A DNA stretch of 64,000 nt from Tamlana flava (GTDB lineage Bacteria > Bacteroidota > Bacteroidia > Flavobacteriales > Flavobacteriaceae), in assembly GCF_041287255.1 (NCBI RefSeq), contig NZ_JBGGTX010000003.1:620001-684000 (forward strand), written 5' to 3'. The notes under the pieces are model-generated. The model was not told the origin of the DNA. It saw nothing but the letters and a program-made list of their open reading frames with translations, and made no database searches. Made by a program: the position numbers and the translations under genes. This document shows, one piece after another, positions 9,903 through 18,349 of the stretch (positions are counted from its first letter, which is position 1; every line of letters starts with the position of its first letter).

Positions 9903-9924
9903 GATTATTGATTTTAATATAGTA

Positions 9925-9932
9925 CAAAGTTA
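9925..9932 (-). promoter_or_regulatory. -7 promoter element of the SQR-like gene
   Basis: On the minus strand TAACTTTG is an exact TAnnTTTG match. It predicts transcription starting about 18 nt before the ATG. Confidence 0.55.
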
Positions 9933-10062
9933 ACTCCATCGCCAAATATAGAACGTTACAAATGTGACATAACAACTTAAAAACTAAAATAATAAGCCAT
10001 TAAATGTAACAAATTGATTGTCTTGACGTTCTAATAGTCAATCATCAATCAAATCACATAGT

Positions 10063-11163
10063 ATGCTTAAGCGTTTTTTTATCATCTGCTCGGGTGCAGA
10101 TACTGATATTTTAAAGGATTGTTCCGTTGGCGAACAAAACAAATATGCTGGTATTGGCGCCACAGTTTTCTTTACAGCAATCATGGCATTCATTGCCGCC
10201 AGTTATGCTCTTTATACCGTTTTTGATAATTTGTTCACAGCCATTTTTTTCGGATTTATTTGGGGCTTGCTTATTTTTAATCTAGACCGTTACATTGTTT
10301 CAACCATAAAAAAGACGGGGAATGTTATTGATGAACTTATTCAAGCGTCGCCAAGAATTATTTTAGCGATAATAATAGCAGTGGTTATTTCAAAACCATT
10401 GGAACTTAAAATTTTCGAAAAAGAGATCAATCAAGTATTGCTGGAGCAGAAAAATGACATGACCCTTTCCAATAAAACTCAAATTGCCAAACAGTTTGAC
10501 CCAACTATTGCATCACTCCAAGGCGACATTAACCGACTTCAAAATGAAATAACCAACAAAGAAGCAGAAGTAAACCAATTGTATGACACATACATTGCCG
10601 AAGCAGAAGGCACGGCTGGTACAAAATTATTGGGCAAAGGCCCTGTGTATAAGGAAAAACGTGATAAACACGATACGCTTTTGGCAGAACTCAATCAACT
10701 TAAAGAAGAAAATAAGGCAAAAATCAACAGTATTGAAACCCAAATTGTACAACTTAAAAACGATTATGATGCCGAGGTTTTGAATACCCAGCCCATAATA
10801 AATAATTTTGATGGTTTAATGGCCCGCGTTAATGCACTGGGCAAATTACCTTGGTTGCCTTCATTATTTATATTCTTGCTGTTTTTAGCCATTGAAACAT
10901 CACCGATTTTTGCCAAACTAGTATCGCCCAAAGGTGCTTATGATTTTAAATTGGAAGACCATGAATCGGCCATAAAAACAAACCTGTTGCAGAATAAAAA
11001 TCAGCAACAGACCATGTTAAAAACCGATTACGCTCTAAACGACCGCATTTATAGCGATATTGAACGTGAAGACGAACTTTACAACTACAAGCGTAAAAAA
11101 GCGAGAGAGCTCATGCAGCTGCAAGCAGATGCCTTCTATAAAAAACAGAAAAACGTATTATAA
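10063..11163 (+). CDS. DUF4407 membrane protein
   Basis: 366 residues. The N-terminal motif FFIICSGADTDILKDC is typical of DUF4407. Two or three hydrophobic segments (about 33-55, 58-77, 98-115) are followed by a long charged coiled coil (about 150-250), then another membrane segment (about 265-285) and a Lys/Glu-rich cytoplasmic tail. The family is widespread in Bacteroidota and has no assigned function. It has its own ATG start and is convergent with the STAS gene, 3 nt apart. Confidence 0.85.
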   Translation: MLKRFFIICSGADTDILKDCSVGEQNKYAGIGATVFFTAIMAFIAASYALYTVFDNLFTAIFFGFIWGLLIFNLDRYIVSTIKKTGNVIDELIQASPRIILAIIIAVVISKPLELKIFEKEINQVLLEQKNDMTLSNKTQIAKQFDPTIASLQGDINRLQNEITNKEAEVNQLYDTYIAEAEGTAGTKLLGKGPVYKEKRDKHDTLLAELNQLKEENKAKINSIETQIVQLKNDYDAEVLNTQPIINNFDGLMARVNALGKLPWLPSLFIFLLFLAIETSPIFAKLVSPKGAYDFKLEDHESAIKTNLLQNKNQQQTMLKTDYALNDRIYSDIEREDELYNYKRKKARELMQLQADAFYKKQKNVL

Positions 11164-11166
11164 ATT

Positions 11167-11445
11167 TTAAGCTGCGGTGTCAGTTTTAAAATGGTCGTAC
11201 AACTCTTTACAACCAAAAGCAACTATAGAAAGTCTTTTGTTTTTCACCAAAGCTTCATTATGAAGTTGAACAATGGCTTCAACTCCATATTTATCCATAC
11301 CTACAACATCTTGGATGTTTATGGTAATATCATTTAATTTTTCAAAAACGTTCTTAAATTCTCTGTGGAAAAGCTTTAAGTTACTTTTGTTTAAAGTCCC
11401 TTTAATTTTAAAGAAGTTGTTGCAATTGGTAATTTTTAAATCCAT
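11167..11445 (-). CDS. STAS-domain protein (anti-sigma antagonist-like)
   Basis: 92 residues, almost entirely one STAS-type fold: FKIKGTLNKSNLKLFHREF, then ITINIQDVVGMDKYGVEAI and KRLSIVAFG. In SpoIIAA-type proteins the residue after the conserved Asp is a phosphorylated Ser or Thr; here the segment reads VVGMDKYGVEA, with Lys-Tyr in that position, so classical phosphoswitching looks unlikely. No anti-sigma kinase is adjacent. Related small STAS proteins are common in Flavobacteriia. Confidence 0.75.
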   Translation of the reverse strand: MDLKITNCNNFFKIKGTLNKSNLKLFHREFKNVFEKLNDITINIQDVVGMDKYGVEAIVQLHNEALVKNKRLSIVAFGCKELYDHFKTDTAA

Positions 11446-11694
11446 AGCATAATGTTTTTAATTGATTTAATAATAAACTTGAGGGAGAGCAATTACTTGA
11501 GTGTAATCTAAATGTATAAAACTGATATTTTTCTAGTGCAATTTTTTCGACAAATAGATTTTTACTTTGGATAAAAACAAACGCTATGTCAATTTCATCG
11601 ATGAGTGACGTTTTACAATAAACAGATTTTGTTACTTTTACCCAATAAGTGAAATTTAAAATGAGAATTGAAATAACCCCTATATTCATACCCT

Positions 11695-12126
11695 ATGAAA
11701 AAATTGGCTTTATTGTTATGCTTCGTATGTGCTTCAAACAGTTTTTCCCAAACTACAATAGAAGATGATATAAAGGATATTAACAAGGTATTAAAAAAGC
11801 AACGCATTGCGTGGTCTAACAATAATTTGAAAGAATATATGGAAGGCTATTGGAAAAGCGATTCGCTTAAATTTTATAGCAATCGTGGAGTTGTATACGG
11901 TTGGCATGATACTTTAGAGCGCTACCAAAAAGCCTACCCAACAGAAGCGCACACTGGAAAATTAAGCTTCAGGATAAATGATGTTACCCAAATAAGTGAC
12001 AGGGCTTATTATGTTTTGGGAGAATACCACATTAAAAGGGACATTGGCAACGCCGATGGTATTTTTATGCTGGTTTTTAAAAAGATTAATGGTGAGTGGA
12101 AAATTATTGTCGACACCTCAACCTAA
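11695..12126 (+). CDS. Exported DUF4440/NTF2-like protein
   Basis: 143 residues with a signal peptide ending near SNSFSQ. The mature part has the cone-shaped SnoaL/NTF2-like layout: a first long helix (IKDINKVLKKQRIAWSNNN), then KEYMEGYWKSDSLKFYSNRG, the strand-rich middle and a closing GIFMLVFKKINGEWKIIVDTS. The family includes ketosteroid isomerase-like enzymes and non-enzymatic binding proteins; no catalytic residues can be assigned. Upstream TTACTTTTA (about 11633-11641) is a weak -7 candidate. Confidence 0.78.
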   Translation: MKKLALLLCFVCASNSFSQTTIEDDIKDINKVLKKQRIAWSNNNLKEYMEGYWKSDSLKFYSNRGVVYGWHDTLERYQKAYPTEAHTGKLSFRINDVTQISDRAYYVLGEYHIKRDIGNADGIFMLVFKKINGEWKIIVDTST

Positions 12127-12153
12127 AACTCCTTATCTAAAACGACATCCAGT

Positions 12154-12300
12154 TTGAAGGTGAAATATGAATACAAAATAACACTCATGGTCATTTTAGC
12201 GGCCATAACCATTTTTGGTTTGGTCACAGGCAGGTATCTTTTTCTAGTATTTATGTTCCCTTTAGGTTTTGGGCTGTTTAAAAAGAAGGATTCTGACTAA
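12154..12300 (+). CDS. Small membrane protein (48 residues)
   Basis: A short frame beginning at TTG 12154 (GTG at 12160 is an alternative) and ending at TAA 12300. The translation starts with a basic stretch (KVKYEYK), continues with two hydrophobic segments (VILAAITIFGLVTG and YLFLVFMFPLGFGLF) and ends KKKDSD. That is the shape of a real small inner membrane protein, not random sequence. It follows the DUF4440-like gene by 27 nt, so it may be its operon partner. Its stop overlaps the 3' end of the convergent PhnA gene by 4 nt. Function unknown. Confidence 0.55.
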   Translation: MKVKYEYKITLMVILAAITIFGLVTGRYLFLVFMFPLGFGLFKKKDSD

Positions 12301-12875
12301 GTCTTTTTAACGAAATCGGTTATAATGACTATTTGTTGCCCGTCAACTTTACCCTCAATGTACTTAGCGTTTTCATGATCTAAGCGAATGTTGCGCACGG
12401 CGGTGCCTTGTTTGGCAACCATGCTAGAACCCTTTACTTTTAAATCTTTAACCAGCACAACCGAGTCGCCATTTTCCAAAACAACGCCGTTCGTATCGCG
12501 GTGAATTATTTTTTCACTTTCGTCTTTGTCTTCTCCGGTTGCACGGGCCAAGGTCAAGGCATCATCATCTAGATACATCATGTCCAGCAAATCTTTTGGC
12601 CATCCTTCATTGCGAAGCCTTTGCAACATGCGCCATGCCATAATTTGCACGGCAACATGTTCGCTCCACATACTATCGTTTAAGCATCGCCAATGATTTG
12701 GGTCAATTTCTGAATCACCATTTATTTGATTTAGACAAGTTTCACAAACCAAAACATCATTTGCCACATTTTCATTCAATGATGGCGGAATGGTATATTG
12801 GCTTAAACCTTCATTTGAACCGCATAATTCGCAGCTATTATTACTTCTATCCTTTAGTGTTTGCAAAACGCTCAT
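12297..12875 (-). CDS. PhnA/YjdM domain protein
   Basis: 192 residues. N-terminal zinc ribbon with CELCGS and a second pair CETC. A helical middle (SMWSEHVAVQIMAWRMLQRL) is followed by the C-terminal PhnA domain with NGDSVVLVKDLKVKGSS and GTAVRNIRL, which is highly conserved in the family. PhnA is named from the phosphonate operon but most members sit outside phosphonate loci, as here, and have no firm function. Single-gene unit on the minus strand. Confidence 0.88.
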   Translation of the reverse strand: MSVLQTLKDRSNNSCELCGSNEGLSQYTIPPSLNENVANDVLVCETCLNQINGDSEIDPNHWRCLNDSMWSEHVAVQIMAWRMLQRLRNEGWPKDLLDMMYLDDDALTLARATGEDKDESEKIIHRDTNGVVLENGDSVVLVKDLKVKGSSMVAKQGTAVRNIRLDHENAKYIEGKVDGQQIVIITDFVKKT

Positions 12876-12948
12876 TACAATATTTTTTAACGGTGCAATA
12901 ATACGTTTAAATAGCTACGCTCACAAACTATCTATGTTTCAAAAACAA

Positions 12949-12974
12949 AAAGGATGTCTTTGAAGACATCCTTT
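12949..12974 (-). terminator. Rho-independent terminator
   Basis: Stem AAAGGATGTCTT / AAGACATCCTTT with a 2-nt loop. On the minus strand it is followed by T-rich sequence. It lies 27 nt past the stop of the exported protein ending at 13001. Confidence 0.8.
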
Positions 12975-13000
12975 CAAATTAAATTTCATATATCATTAAA

Positions 13001-13798
13001 TTAAAACCTAATTGGAATGTATAAATAATCACCATGATGACCAAAATACTTATTATAGGCTTTGCGCTCGTCTTCAGTCAATGCTGTTTTCATCAATTCC
13101 ATATATTTATCAAACATCTTCTCTAAATCACACATAGAATCTACATAAATAACTTCATTAAAATCACGTTTATCGGAACCCCAAGCGTGTCTTTCTGGAT
13201 AGTAAGCCTTAGCATATTCATTCTTACTAATCACATTTTCAAACACTTTTTTATGCAGTGCCTCCCACTCGTCCATGCTTCCATCTTCGGGAAATGCCAT
13301 TTTATTTTGGCGCACATATAAAATCATATCTTCTGTAATCCCGCCTTCCAATTCTTTGGCTCCAGGCATGGTAGCGTAAATTTCATCAGAATGATAAACT
13401 GTATAGGCAGAATTCATCTTCTTTAAAAATGCTTCACGCGCTTCTTTATCAGGCCAAGCTTCTTTTTCAAGTTCTGCATTTCTTGCTGCAGCTTTATCTA
13501 TCGCATCCCAATTTGGATAAGTCTGGGCATAAATAACTTCGTTGCTGTTGTCTGTAAAAAGATGTCTAAAATAGCCGGTCCACATGATGAATTCATTCTT
13601 TTTGGTCACCTTCTCCATGTATTCCTTTTCTATTGCCCTCCATTCCTCTGGGGTGCCTTTGTAATCATCACTCCAATATGTCGTGGTTACCGAAATGTAC
13701 ATAGGCCTTTTTGCGTCGTCTTGCGCAAAAGATAGGGGACTGTTAAAAAATAAAAGCAGCGTTAGCATTGCCACAAATAATTGATTGGTTGTTTTCAT
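13001..13798 (-). CDS. Exported two-repeat protein, paralog A
   Basis: 265 residues with a signal peptide ending near SFAQ. The mature protein is an internal duplication. Residues about 33-118 (ISVTTTYWSDD, EEWRAIEKEYMEKVTKKNEF, EVIYAQTYPNWDAI) repeat at about 160-245 (LYVRQNKMAFPEDG, DEWEALHKKVFENVISKNEY, EVIYVDSMCDLEKM). Each unit is about 85 residues with a beta-alpha-alpha-beta-beta-alpha pattern, which looks like a dimeric alpha-beta barrel (ABM-like) fold; this fold call is inference. The neighbour at 13960-14790 is a paralog with the same two-unit layout. Both have their own promoter and terminator. Function not recognised. Confidence 0.75.
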   Translation of the reverse strand: MKTTNQLFVAMLTLLLFFNSPLSFAQDDAKRPMYISVTTTYWSDDYKGTPEEWRAIEKEYMEKVTKKNEFIMWTGYFRHLFTDNSNEVIYAQTYPNWDAIDKAAARNAELEKEAWPDKEAREAFLKKMNSAYTVYHSDEIYATMPGAKELEGGITEDMILYVRQNKMAFPEDGSMDEWEALHKKVFENVISKNEYAKAYYPERHAWGSDKRDFNEVIYVDSMCDLEKMFDKYMELMKTALTEDERKAYNKYFGHHGDYLYIPIRF

Positions 13799-13919
13799 AA
13801 TCTGAAAGAATTAATAGTTATTATATTGGTTAATTAATTAAAACTTTAAGATTTAGGGGTAATATGCATGGGCTATTATAATTAGGAATTGAGAGTTCTA
13901 TAAATATACAATAAAAAAT
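13799..13919 (-). repeat. Conserved leader repeat, copy 1
   Basis: About 120 bp directly upstream of paralog A, nearly identical to 14791-14911 upstream of paralog B, with about half a dozen differences. It contains a TATATTTA -7-like element on the minus strand (13908-13901), so most of the copy is a long transcribed leader of about 100 nt. Confidence 0.85.
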
Positions 13920-13940
13920 GGATGCCAAAGCATCCATTTT
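13912..13940 (-). terminator. Rho-independent terminator of paralog B
   Basis: AAAATGGATGC / GCATCCATTTT stem with a CAAA loop. On the minus strand it is followed by a run of T. It lies about 20 nt past the stop at 13960 and directly before the promoter of paralog A. Confidence 0.8.
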
Positions 13941-13959
13941 ATGATTTAAGGATATATTG

Positions 13960-14790
13960 TTATTTTGATAGTTCATGAATCCATTTATACATATAATCTT
14001 CATGAACCCCGGTAAAATAGTTGCTCCAAGCTTTTCCTCTCGCTTTTCTTTCGGCTTCATCCGGCCAAGCCTCTTTCATAAGTTCTTGGTTTCTATCATA
14101 CATCTTATCCAGATCTGCCCAAGATTCAATAAAAAATGCTAGTAGACCCTCTGTTCTATCCGAACCCCAAGCATGTACATGTGGATAAAACGCTTTGATA
14201 TATTCATTTTTATTGATGACCTTTTCAATATATTCTAATCTCATTTTATTGAACTCTTCTTGCGAGCCATCTTCTGGAAATGCAAAATGTACTTTTCTAA
14301 CATAACAAAGCAAGTCTTTTGTTGGCGCTTCTGCCATTAGTTTAGCCCCTTTTAGTGGCGCATAAATTTCATCGGAATGCTCATTGGCGTAATAGGAAAA
14401 ACGATTGTCAAAAAAAGCTTGTCTGGCTTCTTTATCTGGCCATGCCTCTTTAGCAAGTTCAAAATTTCTATCTGCAAATTTTCCCATATCATCCCAAGAG
14501 GCAAATGTTTGGACATAGATTAGCTCCGTATTATCGGGAGTGAATTCGTGTAAATAAGTAGAAGCTCCCAAGATGTATTCATTCTTTTTGGTTACTTTAT
14601 CTAAATACTCTTTTTCAACAGCTTTCCATTCGTCCATTTTAAAGTCTTCCTTGTCCATGTTCCAATGCATCGTAGTTACGGCAATGTACTCTGGCATTTT
14701 CGGGGCCTCTTCCTGTGCGGAAATAATTGAATAGTTGAACAACAATAGCATAACAGCCAATGTTGAGAATAATCGGTTGATTGTTTTCAT
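13960..14790 (-). CDS. Exported two-repeat protein, paralog B
   Basis: 276 residues with a signal peptide ending near SIISAQ. It has the same two-unit structure as its neighbour: unit 1 (IAVTTMHWNMD, DEWKAVEKEYLDKVTKKNEY, ELIYVQTFASWDDM) and unit 2 (CYVRKVHFAFPEDG, EEFNKMRLEYIEKVINKNEY, LAFFIESWADLDKM). Each unit closes with EAWPD-type sequence followed by a basic helix. Both units share a VxxKNEY core. Possible dimeric alpha-beta barrel fold (inference). Exported to the periplasm or beyond; no lipobox. The protein sequences of the two paralogs have drifted far more than their leaders. Confidence 0.75.
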   Translation of the reverse strand: MKTINRLFSTLAVMLLLFNYSIISAQEEAPKMPEYIAVTTMHWNMDKEDFKMDEWKAVEKEYLDKVTKKNEYILGASTYLHEFTPDNTELIYVQTFASWDDMGKFADRNFELAKEAWPDKEARQAFFDNRFSYYANEHSDEIYAPLKGAKLMAEAPTKDLLCYVRKVHFAFPEDGSQEEFNKMRLEYIEKVINKNEYIKAFYPHVHAWGSDRTEGLLAFFIESWADLDKMYDRNQELMKEAWPDEAERKARGKAWSNYFTGVHEDYMYKWIHELSK

Positions 14791-14911
14791 AATCTGAAAG
14801 AATTAATAGTTATTATATTGGTTAATTAATTAAAACTTTAAGATCTGGGATAATATGTCTGGGCTATTGTAATTAGGAATTGAGAGTTCTATAAATATAC
14901 AATAAAAAATT
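14791..14911 (-). repeat. Conserved leader repeat, copy 2
   Basis: Upstream of paralog B. Near-identical to 13799-13919. The TATATTTA -7-like element is at 14899-14892 on the minus strand. Confidence 0.85.
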
Positions 14912-14935
14912 GACCCTCTTTGAATTAATTGATTT

Positions 14936-15301
14936 TTATTGCTTTAGGGTCTGCTGAATCTTTTTAGATAGTCCTCTTACGACCATGTTATAGGAGTGGT
15001 CTATAAGTTCTTTAATGAACTGTGGCTGAAGTTCGCCTTCATGAAGGTAAAGTGTGTTCCAATGTTTTTTGCTCATGTGGTAACCTGGGCGAATGCTCTT
15101 ATATTCGGCACGAAGTTCTTGTGAATAATCAGGGTCGGCTTTTAAGTTTATGGCTGCTTCACCACGTTCCCAAGATTTTAATGATGTTAATGCAAACATT
15201 TTGCCCAAAACCTTAAAGACCAAAGTATCTTCATCAAAAGGAAAATCTTCAGTGGTTCCTTTTTTACTAAGGCAGTATTCACAAATTTGCTCGATGTTCA
15301 C
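14936..15301 (-). CDS. MmcQ/YjbR family protein
   Basis: 121 residues, one complete YjbR domain: KKGTTEDFPFDEDTLVFKVLGKMFAL, then INLKADPDYSQELRAEY, IRPGYHMSKKHWNTL and ELIDHSYNMVVRGLSKK. The fold is a double-wing, CyaY-like DNA-binding shape, but the biochemical role is not established. It is the last gene of a minus-strand run and begins 5 nt after the DUF4230 stop codon. Confidence 0.9.
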   Translation of the reverse strand: MNIEQICEYCLSKKGTTEDFPFDEDTLVFKVLGKMFALTSLKSWERGEAAINLKADPDYSQELRAEYKSIRPGYHMSKKHWNTLYLHEGELQPQFIKELIDHSYNMVVRGLSKKIQQTLKQ

Positions 15302-15306
15302 GATAA

Positions 15307-15915
15307 TTACTTTAATTTTTTTGTGTTGCCTTCTTCAATCTTTAACGCAGAATAGTCCAATTTCCAACCAATAGTCTCGACAATGGTTTCAATGAGCAAA
15401 ATTGCCTCTAAAGCTTCTTGCTGCGCTACCTGAATCAAACCACTTTCTGGAATTTTTTCCTGGATATGCATTTTCGCCTCATTGTGTAATCCTGTTAAAT
15501 CGGCCGCTTCAAATTTGTTGAAAAAGCCATCCGATTTGTCGTAATAATTCAAATCGGTTTCAATAGACAAAACTTCTGGTTGCGGGAAATGTTCTAAAAA
15601 AATCTTTTTGTTCTCATTGTCGGCTTTCAGTTCAATCTTAGACAAATCAAACCCTACATGAGCCTTTGCATTTATAACCACTAACGCCTTTTTTTTACTG
15701 GAAATAAGTTTTAAAAAGCGTTCCTTAACATCTTCATAATGGTAAATTTCAGCAAAGTCGCCTTCCACAGTAATGAACTTGCACACCTTTTTTATCTTAT
15801 CTAAAAGTATGGCAGATTGCGCTTTTACTAGCTGCTTCTTTTTAATCGACCTCAGGTAGGTTACAACACCCAAGCATACCAAAGCGCCAATTATAATGCC
15901 TAAAAATGTTTCCAT
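15307..15915 (-). CDS. DUF4230 membrane-anchored protein
   Basis: 202 residues. N-terminal anchor (FLGIIIGALVCLGVVTYLR), then the DUF4230 domain with KVCKFITVEGDFAEIYHYED and KALVVINAKAHVGFDLSKIEL, then PQPEVLSIETD and a helical C-terminus. Most of the protein should face the periplasm. Function unknown; the family is common in Firmicutes and Bacteroidota. Its ATG abuts the TAA of the cyclase gene with no gap, which suggests translational coupling. Confidence 0.88.
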   Translation of the reverse strand: METFLGIIIGALVCLGVVTYLRSIKKKQLVKAQSAILLDKIKKVCKFITVEGDFAEIYHYEDVKERFLKLISSKKKALVVINAKAHVGFDLSKIELKADNENKKIFLEHFPQPEVLSIETDLNYYDKSDGFFNKFEAADLTGLHNEAKMHIQEKIPESGLIQVAQQEALEAILLIETIVETIGWKLDYSALKIEEGNTKKLK

Positions 15916-16668
15916 TTATTCATTAATTTCAAATAAAACTGGTCTACTTGGCGATGCATCATTTTCAAAAGGTGCTACTTGTAAATTTAAAAAATACTCG
16001 CCGTCCTTTATTTTATTAGACAAATAGATAAATTCGGTGATGGTGGCATCCAACCTCAATTTCCCTTTGGTGTTCCAGAATGTATTGTGTCCTGCCAGTT
16101 CTCCATCATCTTTTTCTCTATCTATACTAGGTAAATCTATAAGCAAATGTTTAATGTTTTTTGAAACCAGATATTCCACAGCATCATTTAACAGATATGG
16201 CCAGTTTGTGTTTGAGTATTGCATGGAACATTTTTGCTTTCTAGTGTTTGGTAAAGTCCTGATTACTATAGCGTCCCGCTTTTTGTTTCCCAGAGCAAAC
16301 TGAATTTGTTTTTTAGAAATTACCATATCGTCTTTTAAACGTTCGGGAGCCACCGTAATAACTTCAGCCAAAAAGAAAAACTGCTTTAAGTTTTGGTTTA
16401 TGGAATGTACTTTTTCGGTAATATGGCCGGCACATTCAGTGTGTGTTCCATGAGCATGCGGATTGAAATAAATATTGTTGAAATTTATACTTGCCCCCTC
16501 TGCAACACTGGCCATCCAATCGCCATCTTTCTCAGGTTCAATCTTGGGTGGGCCAACGTACCAGGCATTTACATTGTTTTCCGAAGCTTGAAGCGGCATG
16601 GAAATATCCAAAGGTTTTGATAAATCTATTTGAAGTTTTCTGGAATTGTATTGTATGGTTGTTATCAA
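15916..16668 (-). CDS. Cyclase family protein (kynurenine formamidase-like)
   Basis: 250 residues. The metal-binding signature HAHGTHTECAGHI is a variant of the family HxGTHxDxPxH motif, with Glu replacing the usual Asp and Cys-Ala in place of the Pro region. Downstream LLIDLPSIDREKDDGELAGHNTFW supplies the other conserved His. Known members hydrolyse N-formylkynurenine or cyclise polyketides; the substrate is not clear here. Start is TTG at 16668, overlapping the HemW stop by 4 nt (TTGA), which fits translational coupling. An ATG-based start would truncate the first strand. Confidence 0.82.
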   Translation of the reverse strand: MITTIQYNSRKLQIDLSKPLDISMPLQASENNVNAWYVGPPKIEPEKDGDWMASVAEGASINFNNIYFNPHAHGTHTECAGHITEKVHSINQNLKQFFFLAEVITVAPERLKDDMVISKKQIQFALGNKKRDAIVIRTLPNTRKQKCSMQYSNTNWPYLLNDAVEYLVSKNIKHLLIDLPSIDREKDDGELAGHNTFWNTKGKLRLDATITEFIYLSNKIKDGEYFLNLQVAPFENDASPSRPVLFEINE

Positions 16669-17798
16669 GATAAATTAATTTTAAAAAGGCTGGAAGCAAT
16701 GCCATCACTTAAAAACTTCCCCCTTTTTGTTGTTAAAATTTTGCTATCCTCAATATACAATAAATGTTGGTTAATATAAATTTCTGATTGCCTTAAAAGA
16801 TAATCTTTATAATTTTTTCCGAATTCAGTTTCTACTTTCCTAAGGGAAACACCCCAAATAGTCCGGAGGCCAGTCATGATGTATTCATTATACTTATCAG
16901 TAACCGTTAGAACTTCAGTTTCCATGGGCAAAATATACTGTTGTATGCTTTTTATATATTTTGAATTGTTTCTTATGTTCCAACTGCGGCTATCTCCATC
17001 AAATGAATGTGCTGATGGGCCAATGCCCAAATAGGGTTTTCCTTGCCAATACGCCGAATTGTTTTTGCTGAAATAATTGGGTTTTCCAAAATTGGAAAGC
17101 TCATAATTTATAAATCCTTCGGCTTCTAATTTTTGGACCAATAAATTGAACTGATCTTGCGCCAATGCATCATCTACATTTTCAACAATACCCTTTTTAA
17201 TAAATGTTTCCAATGCCGTTTTTGGTTCTACGGTTAAGGCATAACAGGAAATATGCTGTATGTTGTATGACAATGCTGTTTCAATATTTTCAATCCATTC
17301 CTCATTGCTTAGCCCTGGAATGCCGTAGATTAAATCAACTGAAATATTATCAAAATACTGAGTGGCTAAAGATAAACATGTTTTGGCTTCATCGGCATTA
17401 TGCGCCCGGTTCATGAGTTTTAAATCGCGTTGAAAAAAAGATTGTATGCCTATGCTTAACCTGTTTATTGGCGTATTTGTCAATGCGTTTAAGTGTTTAG
17501 GTGTTAAGTCGTCTGGGTTGGCTTCTAAAGTAATTTCTGGGTTTGTAACTACATTATAGTTTTTATAAACCCCATCAATCAATAATTCCAATTCGTCAAT
17601 TGTCAACAAAGAAGGTGTTCCACCACCAAAATAAATGGTTTCAATCGTTTCGTTTCGGAGCTCATCTTTCCTTAAAACTATTTCCTTTGCTAAACATTGA
17701 ATAAGTTCATCTTTCTTTTTTAAAGACGTTGAAAAATGAAAATCGCAATAATGGCAAGCTTGTTTGCAAAAAGGGATATGGATGTAGATGCCAGCCAT
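16665..17798 (-). CDS. hemW: Radical SAM heme chaperone HemW
   Basis: 377 residues. N-terminal GIYIHIPFCKQACHYCDFHF holds the radical SAM CxxxCxxC cluster (Cys11, Cys15, Cys18). The following Phe is typical of HemW-type proteins, as opposed to HemN. FGGGTPSLL and EANPDDLTPKHL complete the SAM-binding site, followed by the GIQSFFQRDLKLMNRAH motif and a C-terminal HemN_C-like region (TGLRTIWGVSLRKVE). HemW inserts heme into respiratory proteins. Its ATG overlaps the RuvC stop by one base (TAATG). Confidence 0.93.
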   Translation of the reverse strand: MAGIYIHIPFCKQACHYCDFHFSTSLKKKDELIQCLAKEIVLRKDELRNETIETIYFGGGTPSLLTIDELELLIDGVYKNYNVVTNPEITLEANPDDLTPKHLNALTNTPINRLSIGIQSFFQRDLKLMNRAHNADEAKTCLSLATQYFDNISVDLIYGIPGLSNEEWIENIETALSYNIQHISCYALTVEPKTALETFIKKGIVENVDDALAQDQFNLLVQKLEAEGFINYELSNFGKPNYFSKNNSAYWQGKPYLGIGPSAHSFDGDSRSWNIRNNSKYIKSIQQYILPMETEVLTVTDKYNEYIMTGLRTIWGVSLRKVETEFGKNYKDYLLRQSEIYINQHLLYIEDSKILTTKRGKFLSDGIASSLFKINLS

Positions 17799-18349
17799 TA
17801 TTTTTTCACCCGGTCTTCATTCTGCTTCACAAACGCACTCCACCCAGAATAACTTTTACCGACGTCGATACGCCCGGAATTATAAAAATGACAAACGGCT
17901 GCTGCCAAACCATCAGTAGCATCCAGATTTTTAGGCAAGGATTTTAGTCCCAATAAATTTTGCAGCATTTTTGCCACCTGCTCTTTACTGGCATTTCCAT
18001 TGCCTGTAATGGCCATCTTAATCTTTTTGGGCAAATATTCGGTAATGGGTATTTCTCTACTCAAACCTGCGGCCATAGCCACACCTTGTGCACGCCCCAA
18101 CTTTAACATACTCTGCACATTTTTACCATAAAAAGGGGCTTCTATGGCTATTTCGTCTGGATTGTGGGTGTCTATCAATTCTATTGTACGCTCAAAAACA
18201 TGTTTCAACTTTAAATAATGGTCATCATATTTTTTTAAGTCCAACTCATTTAATTGGATGAATTGCATGGTTTTTCCAACCACTTTTATCAGTCCAAATC
18301 CCATAATGGTTGTTCCAGGGTCAATTCCCAAAATAATGCGCTCTTTCAT
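17798..18349 (-). CDS. ruvC: Holliday junction resolvase RuvC
   Basis: 183 residues from ATG 18349. A longer reading to 18370 adds only seven residues inside the upstream gene and lacks support. Catalytic acidic residues of the RNase H-like fold are visible: ILGIDPGTTIMG (Asp10), IEAPFYGKNVQSMLKLGRAQG (Glu near residue 66) and NLDATDGLAAAVCH (Asp pair near 144). It cuts Holliday junctions together with RuvAB, which are not in the window. Start and stop overlaps (TGATG upstream, TAATG downstream) indicate a coupled operon. Confidence 0.95.
   Translation of the reverse strand: MKERIILGIDPGTTIMGFGLIKVVGKTMQFIQLNELDLKKYDDHYLKLKHVFERTIELIDTHNPDEIAIEAPFYGKNVQSMLKLGRAQGVAMAAGLSREIPITEYLPKKIKMAITGNGNASKEQVAKMLQNLLGLKSLPKNLDATDGLAAAVCHFYNSGRIDVGKSYSGWSAFVKQNEDRVKK

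Noticed and set aside
11408..11689. Minus-strand ORF of 93 residues overlapping the STAS gene
   Set aside because: Its C-terminal part overlaps a better STAS reading frame; composition is random-looking.
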